Part shown: one piece after another, positions 16,697-26,092 of the stretch
How the letters are laid out: each line of letters starts with the position of its first letter
Numbering within the stretch: position 1 is the stretch's first letter
From: Chrysochromulina tobinii
Lineage: Eukaryota > Haptophyta > Prymnesiales > Chrysochromulinaceae
Assembly (NCBI GenBank): GCA_001275005.1
Contig: JWZX01002252.1
Span: 1-28,129, forward strand
DNA: 28,129 nt
Direction of reading: 5' to 3'
Made by a program: the position numbers and the translations under genes
Notes under the pieces: generated by a model
Told to the model about the DNA's origin: nothing
The model's database searches: none
Seen by the model: only the letters and a program-made list of their open reading frames with translations

Positions 16697-19600
16697 TCAC
16701 AACTCCTCAAGCATCGGCGTCGGCGCTGCGACCGGCGCTGCGGCGGGCACCACGGCATTGGCCGACGGCGGCGTGCCAGCAGCTGCCGGCGCTGCAGAGG
16801 CCGCTGGTGCCGAGTCGGGTGCCGAGAGGGGCGCCGAGTCGGGCGCACCGCGTGGCATCCCTGTCAGCCGCCTGTCTCTTAGCCCGCGCATGAAGACGGA
16901 CAAGGCTATCAGCCTCGACAACCTCGCCTTCGCCTCGGGGGCACGGCGTTTTCGTCGTTCATTGTGTCTCTTTCTTCGTTCAATCGACATTGGCGAAGGG
17001 AACTCGTCGGGTTCGAGTGGACGTCGGAAACCCGAGTCGGCCACTTTTCGCAGGGCCGCCTCGTCGACGAGCTCCGAATTCACCTTGAAGTAGTTGTGCT
17101 CCACGAGCTCCACCATGACATCCTGGTATGTGACCATCCCGTTGTACTGGAGCAGTTGGAAGGGCACGGGGGGCAGCGCCGTGCTGGGCAGCGCACCCTC
17201 GCCCTCGGAATTGGCGACGAGAGGCATCGCGATGAGCACTTTGTTGCCGAGCAGCCGGAGCAGCTCGGGCACCTCAGTCGCGAAGATAAAGTTGCTCGCA
17301 TCTGGGTCCAAGATCGCCCACGCGCGGTTGAAGAGTTCGAGGTCATGCGCGGAGAAGAGGCTGCGGCTCTCACGGTGAAGTCGACTGTACACCTCAAGCA
17401 TCGAGGCGACGACGAGGTTCAGCAGCACGTAGGAGCCGATCAGATGGAACGAGATGAAGAAGGGTATCGCCGCAAGGGTGCCGCAGTTGCCCAGCGCCTG
17501 AACGCACTCACCGTTCTCTTCGACGAGCATCGCGTCGGCCATGATTTTCGACCAGCCATCCTCCGTGAGCACCTGGAAGACGACCAGAAGAGACGAGCCA
17601 AACGTCTGGAAGTTGCGCTCCTCGGTGATCCCGCCATTCACGCCCCCGCCCGCCTCGGGCCCCGCGAGGAAAGCGAAGAGCTGCCGACCGAGAATGGCAT
17701 ACACGTACATGAGAATGGAGAGCAGTAGGCCGACGTTGAGAATCGAGGGGAGCATCCACGCGATCGTGAGGATGAGGTCGCGCATGCGCTTGTAGGAGCG
17801 TAGCACGCGCACGATGCGCAGGAGGCGCCCGAGGCGGAGCAAGACCGCTGGGATCGGGTGCTCGTGCACCAGATGCACCTGATGAGGGAGGCAATCAGTG
17901 GTCATCAGTGGCCATCAGTGGTCATCAGGGGTGCTCGTGCTCCAGATGCACCAGCAGCTGCTCCAACAGGCTGGTGCACACGATGAAGAACTCAAAGCGG
18001 GTCCACGGGTCGATCATGTAGAACTTGATCCCGAGCCCGAAGATCTTGAGCACGCATTCGGCGTAGTAGAAGTAGCTAAAGGCATCCATCACGTCTTCGT
18101 AGTGCCGTAGGTCCTCGGGGTTCTGGCTCCAGAAATTGAGCGACATCAAGGAGACGTTGACGAGGATGACGATTGTGACGAAGTTGTCGAACGCGGGAGA
18201 CACCACCAGCTCATACACTGCCCGCCGCACGGGGTTGCGAGGGATGCGCGCGCCAATCTTCGCCTTCGTCCGCTTCATCGCCAGGACGGTCGATGCCCAT
18301 TGCTGCTGCTCAGGCGTCATGAGCGCCGAGCAGTTCTCCTCTCTCTGCTGCCGGCTGAAACTCTCGGCGATCACACCGATGAAGATATTCCGCGCGAAGA
18401 CGAAGCCGACTAGGATCCAAAGGATCATGAAGAGCGCATTCGGCGAGAAGTCGTCACGTCCGGGCGCTATGTCATGACCAATCACCCCCATCATCCAGAA
18501 CATCTGCTCGCATCCACAGTGGTACTCAGTGGTCGTGAGTGGCAATCAGTGGTACTCAGTGGTCATCAGTGGCAATCAGTGGCAATCAGTGGCAATCCAT
18601 TCAAATCAGTGGCATTCAGTGGTACTCGTCGGCAATCAGCGGCCATCAGCAGCATGCACCTGCGAGTCCCAGTGGCAATCAGCGGCCATCAGCAGCATGC
18701 ACCCGCGAGTCCCAGTGGCAATCAGCGGCCATCAGCAGCATGCACCTGCGAGTCCCAGTGGTCGCCCGAGGACGTGACATAGAGAAGCTGCATCGCCACG
18801 CCGAAATGATTGAATGAGGCCATGTCGTTGGCCCAATGACGGTACCCATCAGCGGTGTGCGTGCCATGATCCCCCGAGGTGCTCAAATTAATCGATGAGT
18901 TGCCCGAAGACGGCGGTGGCGGGGATGCGTAGCCGCCGCCGCCGCCGCTGCCTAGGCGGCGGTGGTCGCTGCTATGGTAGCCCAGGTCGCCGTCGCCGCC
19001 GCCGCTGCCATGAGAGACGCTGCCATGAGAGACGCTGCCATGAGAGACGCTGCCATGAGAGCCGCCCACCTCCTCGCTCAGGCACTCTGCCTTCGTCTCG
19101 TAGTGAGGGTCGGAGCAGAACGCGAGCTTGCCCATGAACATCTCCATCCCGATGAGCGCGAAGACGAGCTGAATGGCGAGGGTGATCCCAAACACCTCGA
19201 GCACGGCGGGCATCACTTTGAAGAGCGAGGCAATCACCGTCCTCATTCCCGCGCTGCTCGAGATCAGCCGGAGGGGTCGGAGCACCCTCGCAATTCGCAA
19301 CACACGGAGGGGCAGAAGCTCCGCGATGGCATCTGCAATCAGGATCACGATGCTGATGACCACGATGAAGAAGTCGACGCAGTTCCAGGGAGACCTGATG
19401 TAGGCGTCCTCGCCATAGCAGAACCCAAGGGCGACAACCTTTGCCATCATCTCCAAGAAGAAGAAGACTGCGAAGACGTAGTCGAGAGAGTGCAGGGTCA
19501 GATGCAGAGTGGAGCTGGGGTCGTTCCGTGGCGAATCCAGCGCGAGGCAGACGGACGAGAACATGATCATCAAGAGCACGACACGATCAAACGCGGGCTT

Positions 19601-22600
19601 CGCGATGAGCCAACGGCAGAAGTGACGAAACCGGTGCTCCGGAGGGAAGCAGAACAGCGCATGATCCGGCGCCGTGGAGAAGGTGAGCATTTGAGGTGAG
19701 CTCGATCGGGACATGACCGCGGCCTTGGTAGGGCTCTCGGTAGGGCTCTCCGTGACCACGCACGGCGGCTCCGCTGGGCTGCCGAGAGGAGACGAGTTGC
19801 CGACGAGCTCACGAGGAGGCGCCCTCTTTATCCTGCGCAGCGCTGAGGCCGGTAGGGCTAGAGCTCTCTGCAGCAACGACGCTTTCATCGATGTGATGAG
19901 CCGCTCAATCGAGCTATCCAGCAAGTTTGGGTGGTCTGGTTGCCTCGAATGCACGCTGTCGCCTGCATTCGTGAGCCCCTGATCGATGGCTCCGACCCGG
20001 GGCCCAGCGCGCATGATGGCTTTGAACTCATCCAGGTCGATCTCACCGTCCTTGTTCGTGTCGGTCACTGCAATCATCTGGGCGATTTTCTTGGTGGTGA
20101 GCTTCGGGTACACGCTCAGGATGTACGACTTCATCTCCTCGTGGTTGATGTTGCCGCTCTGGTTCGTGTCCACCTTGGCAAACGCCGCCTCCAGCCCCGC
20201 GTCCGACCTGTCGATGTCCTCTGCAAAGGCGGCCTGAAACCCCTGGGCGACGTCGAGTGTCTTTTTCAGCTTCGCATTCTCGATGGCCTGTTCGCTCATC
20301 GTCGCGGCGAATTCGGTGATGATGACCGAGATCAAAAAGTTGAGGAGCACAAACTTTCCAAGTACGATGACAGCCACGAAGAAGAGTCCGCATCCCAACC
20401 CCACATCCGCGATCTCCGTCATCGGCTCCATGGCATGCACCCACTTGCCAGTGAGCGCCATGAAGACGGTGATCATCGCAGGGTACCAGTGGTCGAAGTG
20501 GTAGTGCGGCTTCTCGAGCAGCCCGCCGGGGCAGACGTGGTGCACGCAGTCTTCGGCGCTGCCCTCGTAGTAACCTCGGGCAGTCGTCCAGATCGCTCCA
20601 TAGAGCTGCATGCCCAGCAAGGCGAAAATGAACGTGAAGAGGATGATGAGGATGACGAGGTTGCACAATTGCGGGATCGTGCGGATGAAAGTGCCCACAA
20701 TCACACAGAACGACTGCCATGAGCGGAGCACTCTGAGGATGCGCACGAGCCGAACGAGGCGCAAGATCCGTAGCAATGTGAGGTTGATGGCGTGCTCACC
20801 CATGATCGCCTCGAGCAACTGGCCCACGACGAACGACAAGACGAGAGAGCCGTCGAGAGCGTTCCACCGGTCGCACCAGTAGCCGCGGCATCCGAGGCCA
20901 AGCAGCTTGATACCCATCTCGACTATGAAGATGTGATTGCAGAAGTTCTCGCCGTAAACGAGGTCGTCGGCAAGCTGCTCATCCATGCCCTCGTACTTCA
21001 TGCACATAAGTGCAACGTTCGCCAGCACGGCGCCCATCGATACCCAGTAAAGCGCCGAGGAGGTCGCCACCTCCCTAAATATATCTAGCTGACTTGTCGC
21101 CGAAGCAAGCGTGGCCGCAGGAGGGTCCACTCGGGTCGCAAGGTTCTCCGGTTTGACGCGAACGACCTCCGCCCTCTCGCTGAGCCAAACCGCCACGCGC
21201 CCATCATATTCCTTGATGACCTTCGCCTCGCACCCGTTCAGGTCTGAATGCTCCGCGAGTCCAACGAGCTCGACGCCTTGGTTTTTCGCCCACGTTCCAA
21301 CTAACGGCATTGGCGGGAACGTGCCCAATGCGAGCAGCCCCTCACACGAGCTCGACTCGTCGCTAGCTGCGCCGATGGCGCCCGCGGCTGATGGTGGCGG
21401 TGATGGCGGCGGTGATGGCGCCTGCACAGCAGAGGCAGAGCCTTCTGCGGCGGAGGCAGCCCTGCCGAAGCCGCCAGCCTCGGAGGCACCAGATATGGAG
21501 GCACCAGCTGCGGAGGCACCAGCTGCGGAGGCACCAGGTGCGGAGGCGCCATGCGTGGAGCCGCCAGCGGGGTTGTGGTGGCTGCCACCAGCCTCCACCT
21601 GAATGAAGATCACGGCGACAAACAAGTTGGCAATGACCATCCAGTTGACGATGATTCCGGAGACGAAGTAGATCACCGATTCAGATGGCGAGCTCGCGAG
21701 CATCTCCTCGTACATCTCGTGGTACCAGGTATCTCCGGTGATTTGTTTGAAGATCAAGAACAGGGCCGGAATCACCGAGTCGAACGAGGCAAAGTCGCCC
21801 ACATGGTTGCGATCAAAATACGAGCAGCTCGAGTTTGCCGGCGTACGTGCGTCCAACGAGGTTGCCCATACCGCCGCGCAGCTCGTCGCCAATTTCGGGC
21901 TGCATAAGCGCCTCGTGTCCCAGGGCGCCTGCGGGTCGTCACTATGTTGAGAGGCGCCTCCTCCACTCAGCTGTCGATGGGCACCAGGCATCCCCACCGC
22001 CGAGCTGTAGTTCCCCACAGAGCTATTGGAGCCGTACGAGTCGCTCGACGAGCCATGACTATAGCCGTTACTATGGCCGTTGCTATGGCCGTTACGGAGT
22101 GCGAGCATCGCCTCTGCGAAACCAGGCAGGGCGCACCTGTAGTGCAAGGTGCCTCGAAACAAGTCCATCCCGATGATCCCGAAGACGAAGAAGATGAAGA
22201 GGGTGAGCGCACACAGAGTCAAGATGCCGGGCATCGCCTTCACCACCCAACCAACCATTTGGGGCATCCCCGGCAAGTGCTTGAGGGTTCGAAGGGGACG
22301 GAGAGCGCGGAGAGCGCGTGCGCCCGAAAAATTGGCAAGCGAGGGTACGAGCAGGGGCAACCACGAGAGAGTGACGATCACAAAATCGAGCCGACACCAT
22401 GGGTCGCGGAGGTATGCACTGCCAGTTGGGACGGTCGAACACAGGGCGGTTAGGTTAGGTTTAGGGTTCGGGCTCAGGTTCGCGTGAGGGGCTGCACGGT
22501 CGAACACAGGGCGTGTCAGTAGACTCGGCGAGGCGAGGAGGCCAACTGTGCCGTGTTGTTCGATCCTCCGGAGGCGGCGCACGTCTTGTGCGTGATAAAC

Positions 22601-23280
22601 CCGTACGCAAGAACCTTGAGGAAGAGCTCGACTGTGAAGATGAGAAGGAAGATGTGCTCCGCGAGTCCAATGACGAAGGCCTTCCACGTGCAGCACGGGT
22701 CGATGGGCGAGGTCATCGCCAGGCTGACGCAATTGGCGAGGATCGTCGAGAGGATAAGCGGCTCGAAGAATCTGGACTCGACGATCGCAATCGCCCTTCG
22801 GCGTGGCTGCTGATCCGGGGCCAGTCCGTTCAGAGACAGTCCGCCATACTCGCGTCCAGTCCGCCCCACGACGACCGCTGGCTCGACAACTGGGAGCCGA
22901 CAGCAGGGATGCTGGCACAGTGAACCATACCAGCGGGTGAAACCAGCTACTGCCGACTGCTCCGCTGGTATCAGCTGATTGGATTCCTCCGCTTGCATCG
23001 TAGCTGTCGAGGCGTTGAGGACATGGAGCGGCTTGAGCGGTGCAGGCGCATGAGGAATCAGGTTCTCCGGGCGAAGCGCCAACTGGCTCGCCTGCCCGTC
23101 GATCAAGACGTGCCAGAGACCCTTGGTGGCATTATACCCGACCACACGAGCCTTCTTGCCATTCAGATGAACAGCCTGGGAAAGCCCACTCACAGAGCAA
23201 CTGTCGCCCACGTTGATCACGATGAACGAGGTTCCAGAAGACATTCCATTGGGTTCGTCACCATCGATAGCGAAGGTCAT
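16697..23280 (-). CDS. Four-repeat voltage-gated cation channel (Cav/Nav/NALCN superfamily)
   Basis: Exons 23280-22583, 22418-18746, 18503-17952 and 17878-16697 give exactly 2034 residues with all phases consistent. Four S1-S6 repeats are visible. Their S4 segments carry Arg about every third residue, e.g. repeat II LRILRLVRLVRILRVLR (782-798) and repeat IV RLGRLLRIVRVLR (1656-1668). Pore loops are QITGDTW (D462), ALTGKW (K891), SSGDHW (D1452) and LTEDGW (D1748). Two canonical EF-hands lie between repeats II and III (DTNQSGNINHEE about 983-994; DTNKDGEIDLDE about 1019-1030). A degenerate EF typical of Cav/Nav C-termini follows IV-S6 (FNRAWAILDPDASNF, about 1824-1838). A small GL..LNG..A.V...PENL module occurs at about 25-75 and 614-660. 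Glycosylation-type NSS sites and His/Gly/Ser repeats fill the extracellular loops. It acts in the plasma or an internal membrane. Ca2+ versus Na+ selectivity is unresolved. The ATG at 23280 is the first in-frame ATG after a CGG run. Confidence 0.93.
17879..17951 (-). other. Channel intron 3 (phase 0, 73 nt), introner-like
   Basis: In the minus sense the donor is GTGCAT and the acceptor is CTCATCAG. The first 23 intron bases (17951-17929) recur with one mismatch at the next exon start (17878-17856); both encode VHL(E/V)HEHP. The interior is four CTGATGACCA-type units. Splicing restores the repeat IV S3-S4 loop. Confidence 0.92.
18504..18745 (-). other. Channel intron 2 (phase 0, 242 nt)
   Basis: The donor GTGCAT follows a GDHWDSQ-encoding exon end, and the acceptor GCGAGCAG precedes MFWMMGV. 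It interrupts the repeat III pore loop just after the filter. It contains a 43-bp repeat that includes the donor, then a CTGATTGCCA minisatellite (about 18523-18610). Confidence 0.9.
18523..18610 (-). repeat. 10-bp minisatellite CTGATTGCCA in channel intron
   Basis: In minus sense the units read CTGATTGCCA, CTGATGACCA and CTGAGTACCA. The motif is the same family as the LTN1 intron arrays and again lies on the sense strand of the host gene. Confidence 0.92.
18655..18760 (-). repeat. 43-bp tandem repeat triplicating the exon end and splice donor
   Basis: Units start at 18655, 18698 and 18741 on the plus strand. In the minus sense each reads GGGACTCGC(A/G)G|GTGCATGCTG, followed by CTGATGGCCGCTGATTGCC. 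Three equivalent 5' splice sites therefore exist (18745, 18702, 18659). Confidence 0.95.
22419..22582 (-). other. Channel intron 1 (phase 2, 164 nt)
   Basis: The donor GTGCGC and acceptor ACTGGCAG, at phase 2, create HKTAYLRDPW. This matches the usual repeat I S2-S3 loop of Cav channels, and total frame counts confirm it. Inside, a direct repeat of about 18 bp (GCCCTGTGTTCGACCGT core, at about 22431-22447 and 22496-22512) brackets a telomere-like AACCCTAAACCTAACCTAAC stretch (about 22448-22470). Confidence 0.9.
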
Positions 23281-23312
23281 CCTGGGTGGTATGTGTGGCT
23301 GATTTGCGGCGC

Positions 23313-23350
<38 letters not shown>

Positions 23351-23627
23351 CGTGGCTCTGCGTCTCTCGCCGACACACAGTCGGCTCCTCGTCGGCTGGT
23401 AGGATTCAGATTAGGTTCGGGACCTTCGTGGAGGATTCCTTCGTTTTCCCACAGGGCACGACCGTCGTCAACCTGTTACCCCCCCGCTACTTACTACACT
23501 GCAAACTGTAAACTTGCTTACCCCGGCTACACCTTCCGTGACGCTCGCTGGCCGCTACTTATCCACGAGACTCCACTCCGAAAGGACGCGTGCGTCATCA
23601 TCCTACTTCGTCATTCCTCACGAGTCG
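23281..23627. other. Intergenic/5' leader of the channel with CGG run
   Basis: A run of about 14 CGG units (plus strand, about 23306-23350) lies about 30-70 bases upstream of the channel ATG. The minus frame is open through it, giving poly-Pro. No other gene is visible here. The downstream half is presumably the 3' UTR of the gene ending at 23628. Confidence 0.6.
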
Positions 23628-26006
23628 TCAACTACTGCTGCTGCTAGAGCTCTCATCGCCCGCCGCGTCTTCCGGATCCACCTCCGTGTCCGTGGGGCAT
23701 TGGGAGGTCGAGTAGCCATCCCGATCCACTGACCCGGTAGAGGTCGAAAAGAGGCCGAGCATGGCGCCAAAGAGAGGCAGCGAGCGGCTCGCCCTCATCG
23801 GGCGTCGCGCCTGTGCCTGCAGCTCGGCGCGCGTCTCCACGCCCTCCGCGCGATCGTCGTAGGACGAGCGACGCTCGGCACGACGCCCGAGCCCGAGACG
23901 GCGCCCAATCGACGCGCTCGGTACGGCGCCTCGGCCACTCCGCTGCCGCTCCCAATCGACGCGCTCGGGACGGCGCCTCCACTGATCCGGCCTCGCCGCA
24001 CCCGGCCGCGCCGCGCGCGCTTCGGCATCAGCCTCGTCCTCGCACTCCGAGGGCTGTTCACACTCCGAGGGCTGTTCACACTCTTCCGAGGGCGATGCCA
24101 GGCTGCCGAGACCATCGTCCGAAGGCGACGGCAGGCCGGCGCTCAGGCCAGCGCTCAGGCCGCTGTGGCCGACCGCGCCGTTGGAATGGTACTGGTTCGG
24201 GTGAGAGTGCTGGCCGTAATGACGGTCGTGGTGCCGGTGATGGTGGTGCTGCTGCCCACGTCCATTCTCATGCCGCCCGCCGCCGCCGCCGCCGCGGTCG
24301 CGGCCCTTGCCGCCAGCACCGCCGCCCCGACTAATTGGACCGTGAGGTACCGGTACTAATTGCTTGGCCGTCGGCGCTTTTTCGTCTGGCGGCCGAGCGC
24401 TCGCACGGAGAGAGAGCGGCGACGGGGTGAGGGGTGCGTCCATCGGGCGTGCGCCGACAGGGGTGGCTTCCGGGCTACCGAGTCGGCTGCCAACGGCTGA
24501 AGACGCACCGTCGGTGTACTCGCCGCCATCCTCGACTCCCGAACCTGTTCGGGACGCATCCGAATGCATGCCAACATCCGCGTCGTGCCGGGCGGCAGCC
24601 GAATGCATGCCAAAGACATTGTGCCGGGCGGCCTCGTGGCCGTTCGCACGGTGCGCCGGCCGATCGGGCGATCGACTCATCGTCTCGGGCGACGACGGCG
24701 GCGACGTTTGCCAACTGTACCAACTGTGTCCGAGGTGCAGCAACGCACCCGACTCCGCGCCGACGCCGCCCGCTTTGGTCGCAACCCGCCGCGCCGAGCG
24801 CTGCTGCTTGACGGTGACGCAGTGCACCGCCAGCAGGGAAGAGAGGACAAGCGAGAGGCACATGCAGGCCATCAGCTCGATCCGATGGCTCAGTCGCATA
24901 TGGTCCACCTCGGCGCGCAGCTGGCGCTCGCGTCGCTCCGTGGCGAGCAGCTGACGGAACAGTCCATCGACCGCCTCGGTCAGATTGCTGCTGTGGTTGC
25001 GACTCGCCTCCTCCACAGCCGCCACCCGCTGCAGCACGTCGCCCCTCCCCTCCTCATCGAACCGGCTGCGCAGCTCGAGCACTTGCAAGCTCAGGCGCTC
25101 GGTTTCGGTCTGCAACCCCTTGACGACGTCCTTGTGATGGACGTGCGACGCATTGAGCTTGCGCAGCTTCTCGACGAGCTGATTCTGCCAGAGCTTGAGC
25201 CAATCGCTGGTGATCGACTGGTTGAGCTCCAGAGCGCCTAGGCGACTCGAGAGCACCGCGAAGATCGAGTTGGGGTCCTTGTTCATGAGGGCGGCCCCCA
25301 GGCTGACTACCGCCGGGATGGCGGAGGTGGGCATGACGGGCAGATCGGCCAACTGAGCTGCGGCCTCACGCACGGCGGCCTCGCGTACTGCGGCCTCCCG
25401 TGCGATCGCCTCCGCCTGTGAATTCACGCCGGCCTCGCGTCCGGTCGCCTCCGCCTCTTCCGTACTCTCACGCTCAGTGGCAGCAGCAGCCGCGCTGATG
25501 GTGGTGGGACCAGCGCCCGCGCCCTCCGCCGCCGCCGCCGCCGCCGCTGCCGCCGCCGCCGCGCCAAGCTCGAGAGCTCGCTCCTCATCGCCCTCGTCTT
25601 CCTTGGTCGTGGCCGCTGGTTGCACAGCAGTCTCACCCGCCGTCGACGACAATGTCCCCGCAGCAGCCTCAGCTGGCTGCGGCACGCTCAGCAGCGGCGG
25701 CGGCGGCGGCGGTTCAGGCGTCTCACGCACCTCGCCCTCCGGCCCCGGCGCTGGCTCCGGCTCCGGTTCAGGCACCGGCTCGTGCACCGCCTCCGCCGTC
25801 GCATCGAGCCGTTCAGCCAAGGCGACCGAGGCAGCAGCGGCGATGGTGGCCGTTGCGTCCGTCAATGACGATGTAGAATTCGTCAAGTCACTGCGGAATG
25901 CCGGTGCAGAATTCGCCAAGTCACTGCGGAATGCCGGTGCAGAATTCGTCAAGTCGCTGCGGAATGCCGGTGCAGAATTCGTTAAGTCACTGCGGAATTC
26001 ACCCAT
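23628..26006 (-). CDS. SUCO/Slp1-like coiled-coil membrane protein segment
   Basis: The ORF is 792 residues. N-terminal FRSDLTNSAPA repeats lead into an Ala/Glu/Pro-rich region. Residues about 243-275 (DPNSIFAVLSSRLGALELNQ) resemble the block that follows the SUN domain in SUCO/Slp1/mid-SUN proteins. A coiled coil (about 280-370), a hydrophobic span ELMACMCLSLVLSSLLAVHC (about 375-396) and a long cytosolic-type tail with Ser, a His-rich run (HHHHRHHDRH) and poly-Ser follow. No SUN domain is visible. The frame stays open upstream of ATG 26006 through a CCG run read as poly-Ala, and it overlaps the ORF at 25982-27880 by 25 bases. The two may be one gene whose frame is broken by an intron or an assembly indel. 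SUCO/Slp1 proteins act in the ER or nuclear envelope, which is the likely location if the resemblance holds. Confidence 0.65.
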   Translation of the reverse strand: MGEFRSDLTNSAPAFRSDLTNSAPAFRSDLANSAPAFRSDLTNSTSSLTDATATIAAAASVALAERLDATAEAVHEPVPEPEPEPAPGPEGEVRETPEPPPPPPLLSVPQPAEAAAGTLSSTAGETAVQPAATTKEDEGDEERALELGAAAAAAAAAAAAEGAGAGPTTISAAAAATERESTEEAEATGREAGVNSQAEAIAREAAVREAAVREAAAQLADLPVMPTSAIPAVVSLGAALMNKDPNSIFAVLSSRLGALELNQSITSDWLKLWQNQLVEKLRKLNASHVHHKDVVKGLQTETERLSLQVLELRSRFDEEGRGDVLQRVAAVEEASRNHSSNLTEAVDGLFRQLLATERRERQLRAEVDHMRLSHRIELMACMCLSLVLSSLLAVHCVTVKQQRSARRVATKAGGVGAESGALLHLGHSWYSWQTSPPSSPETMSRSPDRPAHRANGHEAARHNVFGMHSAAARHDADVGMHSDASRTGSGVEDGGEYTDGASSAVGSRLGSPEATPVGARPMDAPLTPSPLSLRASARPPDEKAPTAKQLVPVPHGPISRGGGAGGKGRDRGGGGGGRHENGRGQQHHHHRHHDRHYGQHSHPNQYHSNGAVGHSGLSAGLSAGLPSPSDDGLGSLASPSEECEQPSECEQPSECEDEADAEARAARPGAARPDQWRRRPERVDWERQRSGRGAVPSASIGRRLGLGRRAERRSSYDDRAEGVETRAELQAQARRPMRASRSLPLFGAMLGLFSTSTGSVDRDGYSTSQCPTDTEVDPEDAAGDESSSSSSS
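25876..26004 (-). repeat. 33-bp tandem repeat at the ORF overlap
   Basis: Three full units (25876-25908, 25909-25941, 25942-25974) and a partial fourth encode FRSDLTNSAPA in the downstream frame. In the upstream ORF's frame every unit has a stop. Confidence 0.95.
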
Positions 26007-26036
26007 GGCCGTAGCGCTGGGAGCGGCTGCAGCGAC

Positions 26037-26092
<56 letters not shown>

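Noticed and set aside
22583-22918. Open extension of the large channel frame to 22918 with a Met start
   Set aside because: It is antisense-free but out of frame with the S1-S2 exon (22583-23280). The real N-terminus is in that exon and joins at an intron giving HKTAYLRDPW.
16697-23280. Classical L-type-like Ca2+ channel call
   Set aside because: The filter residues are not EEEE and repeat II has Lys, so I keep the call at superfamily level.
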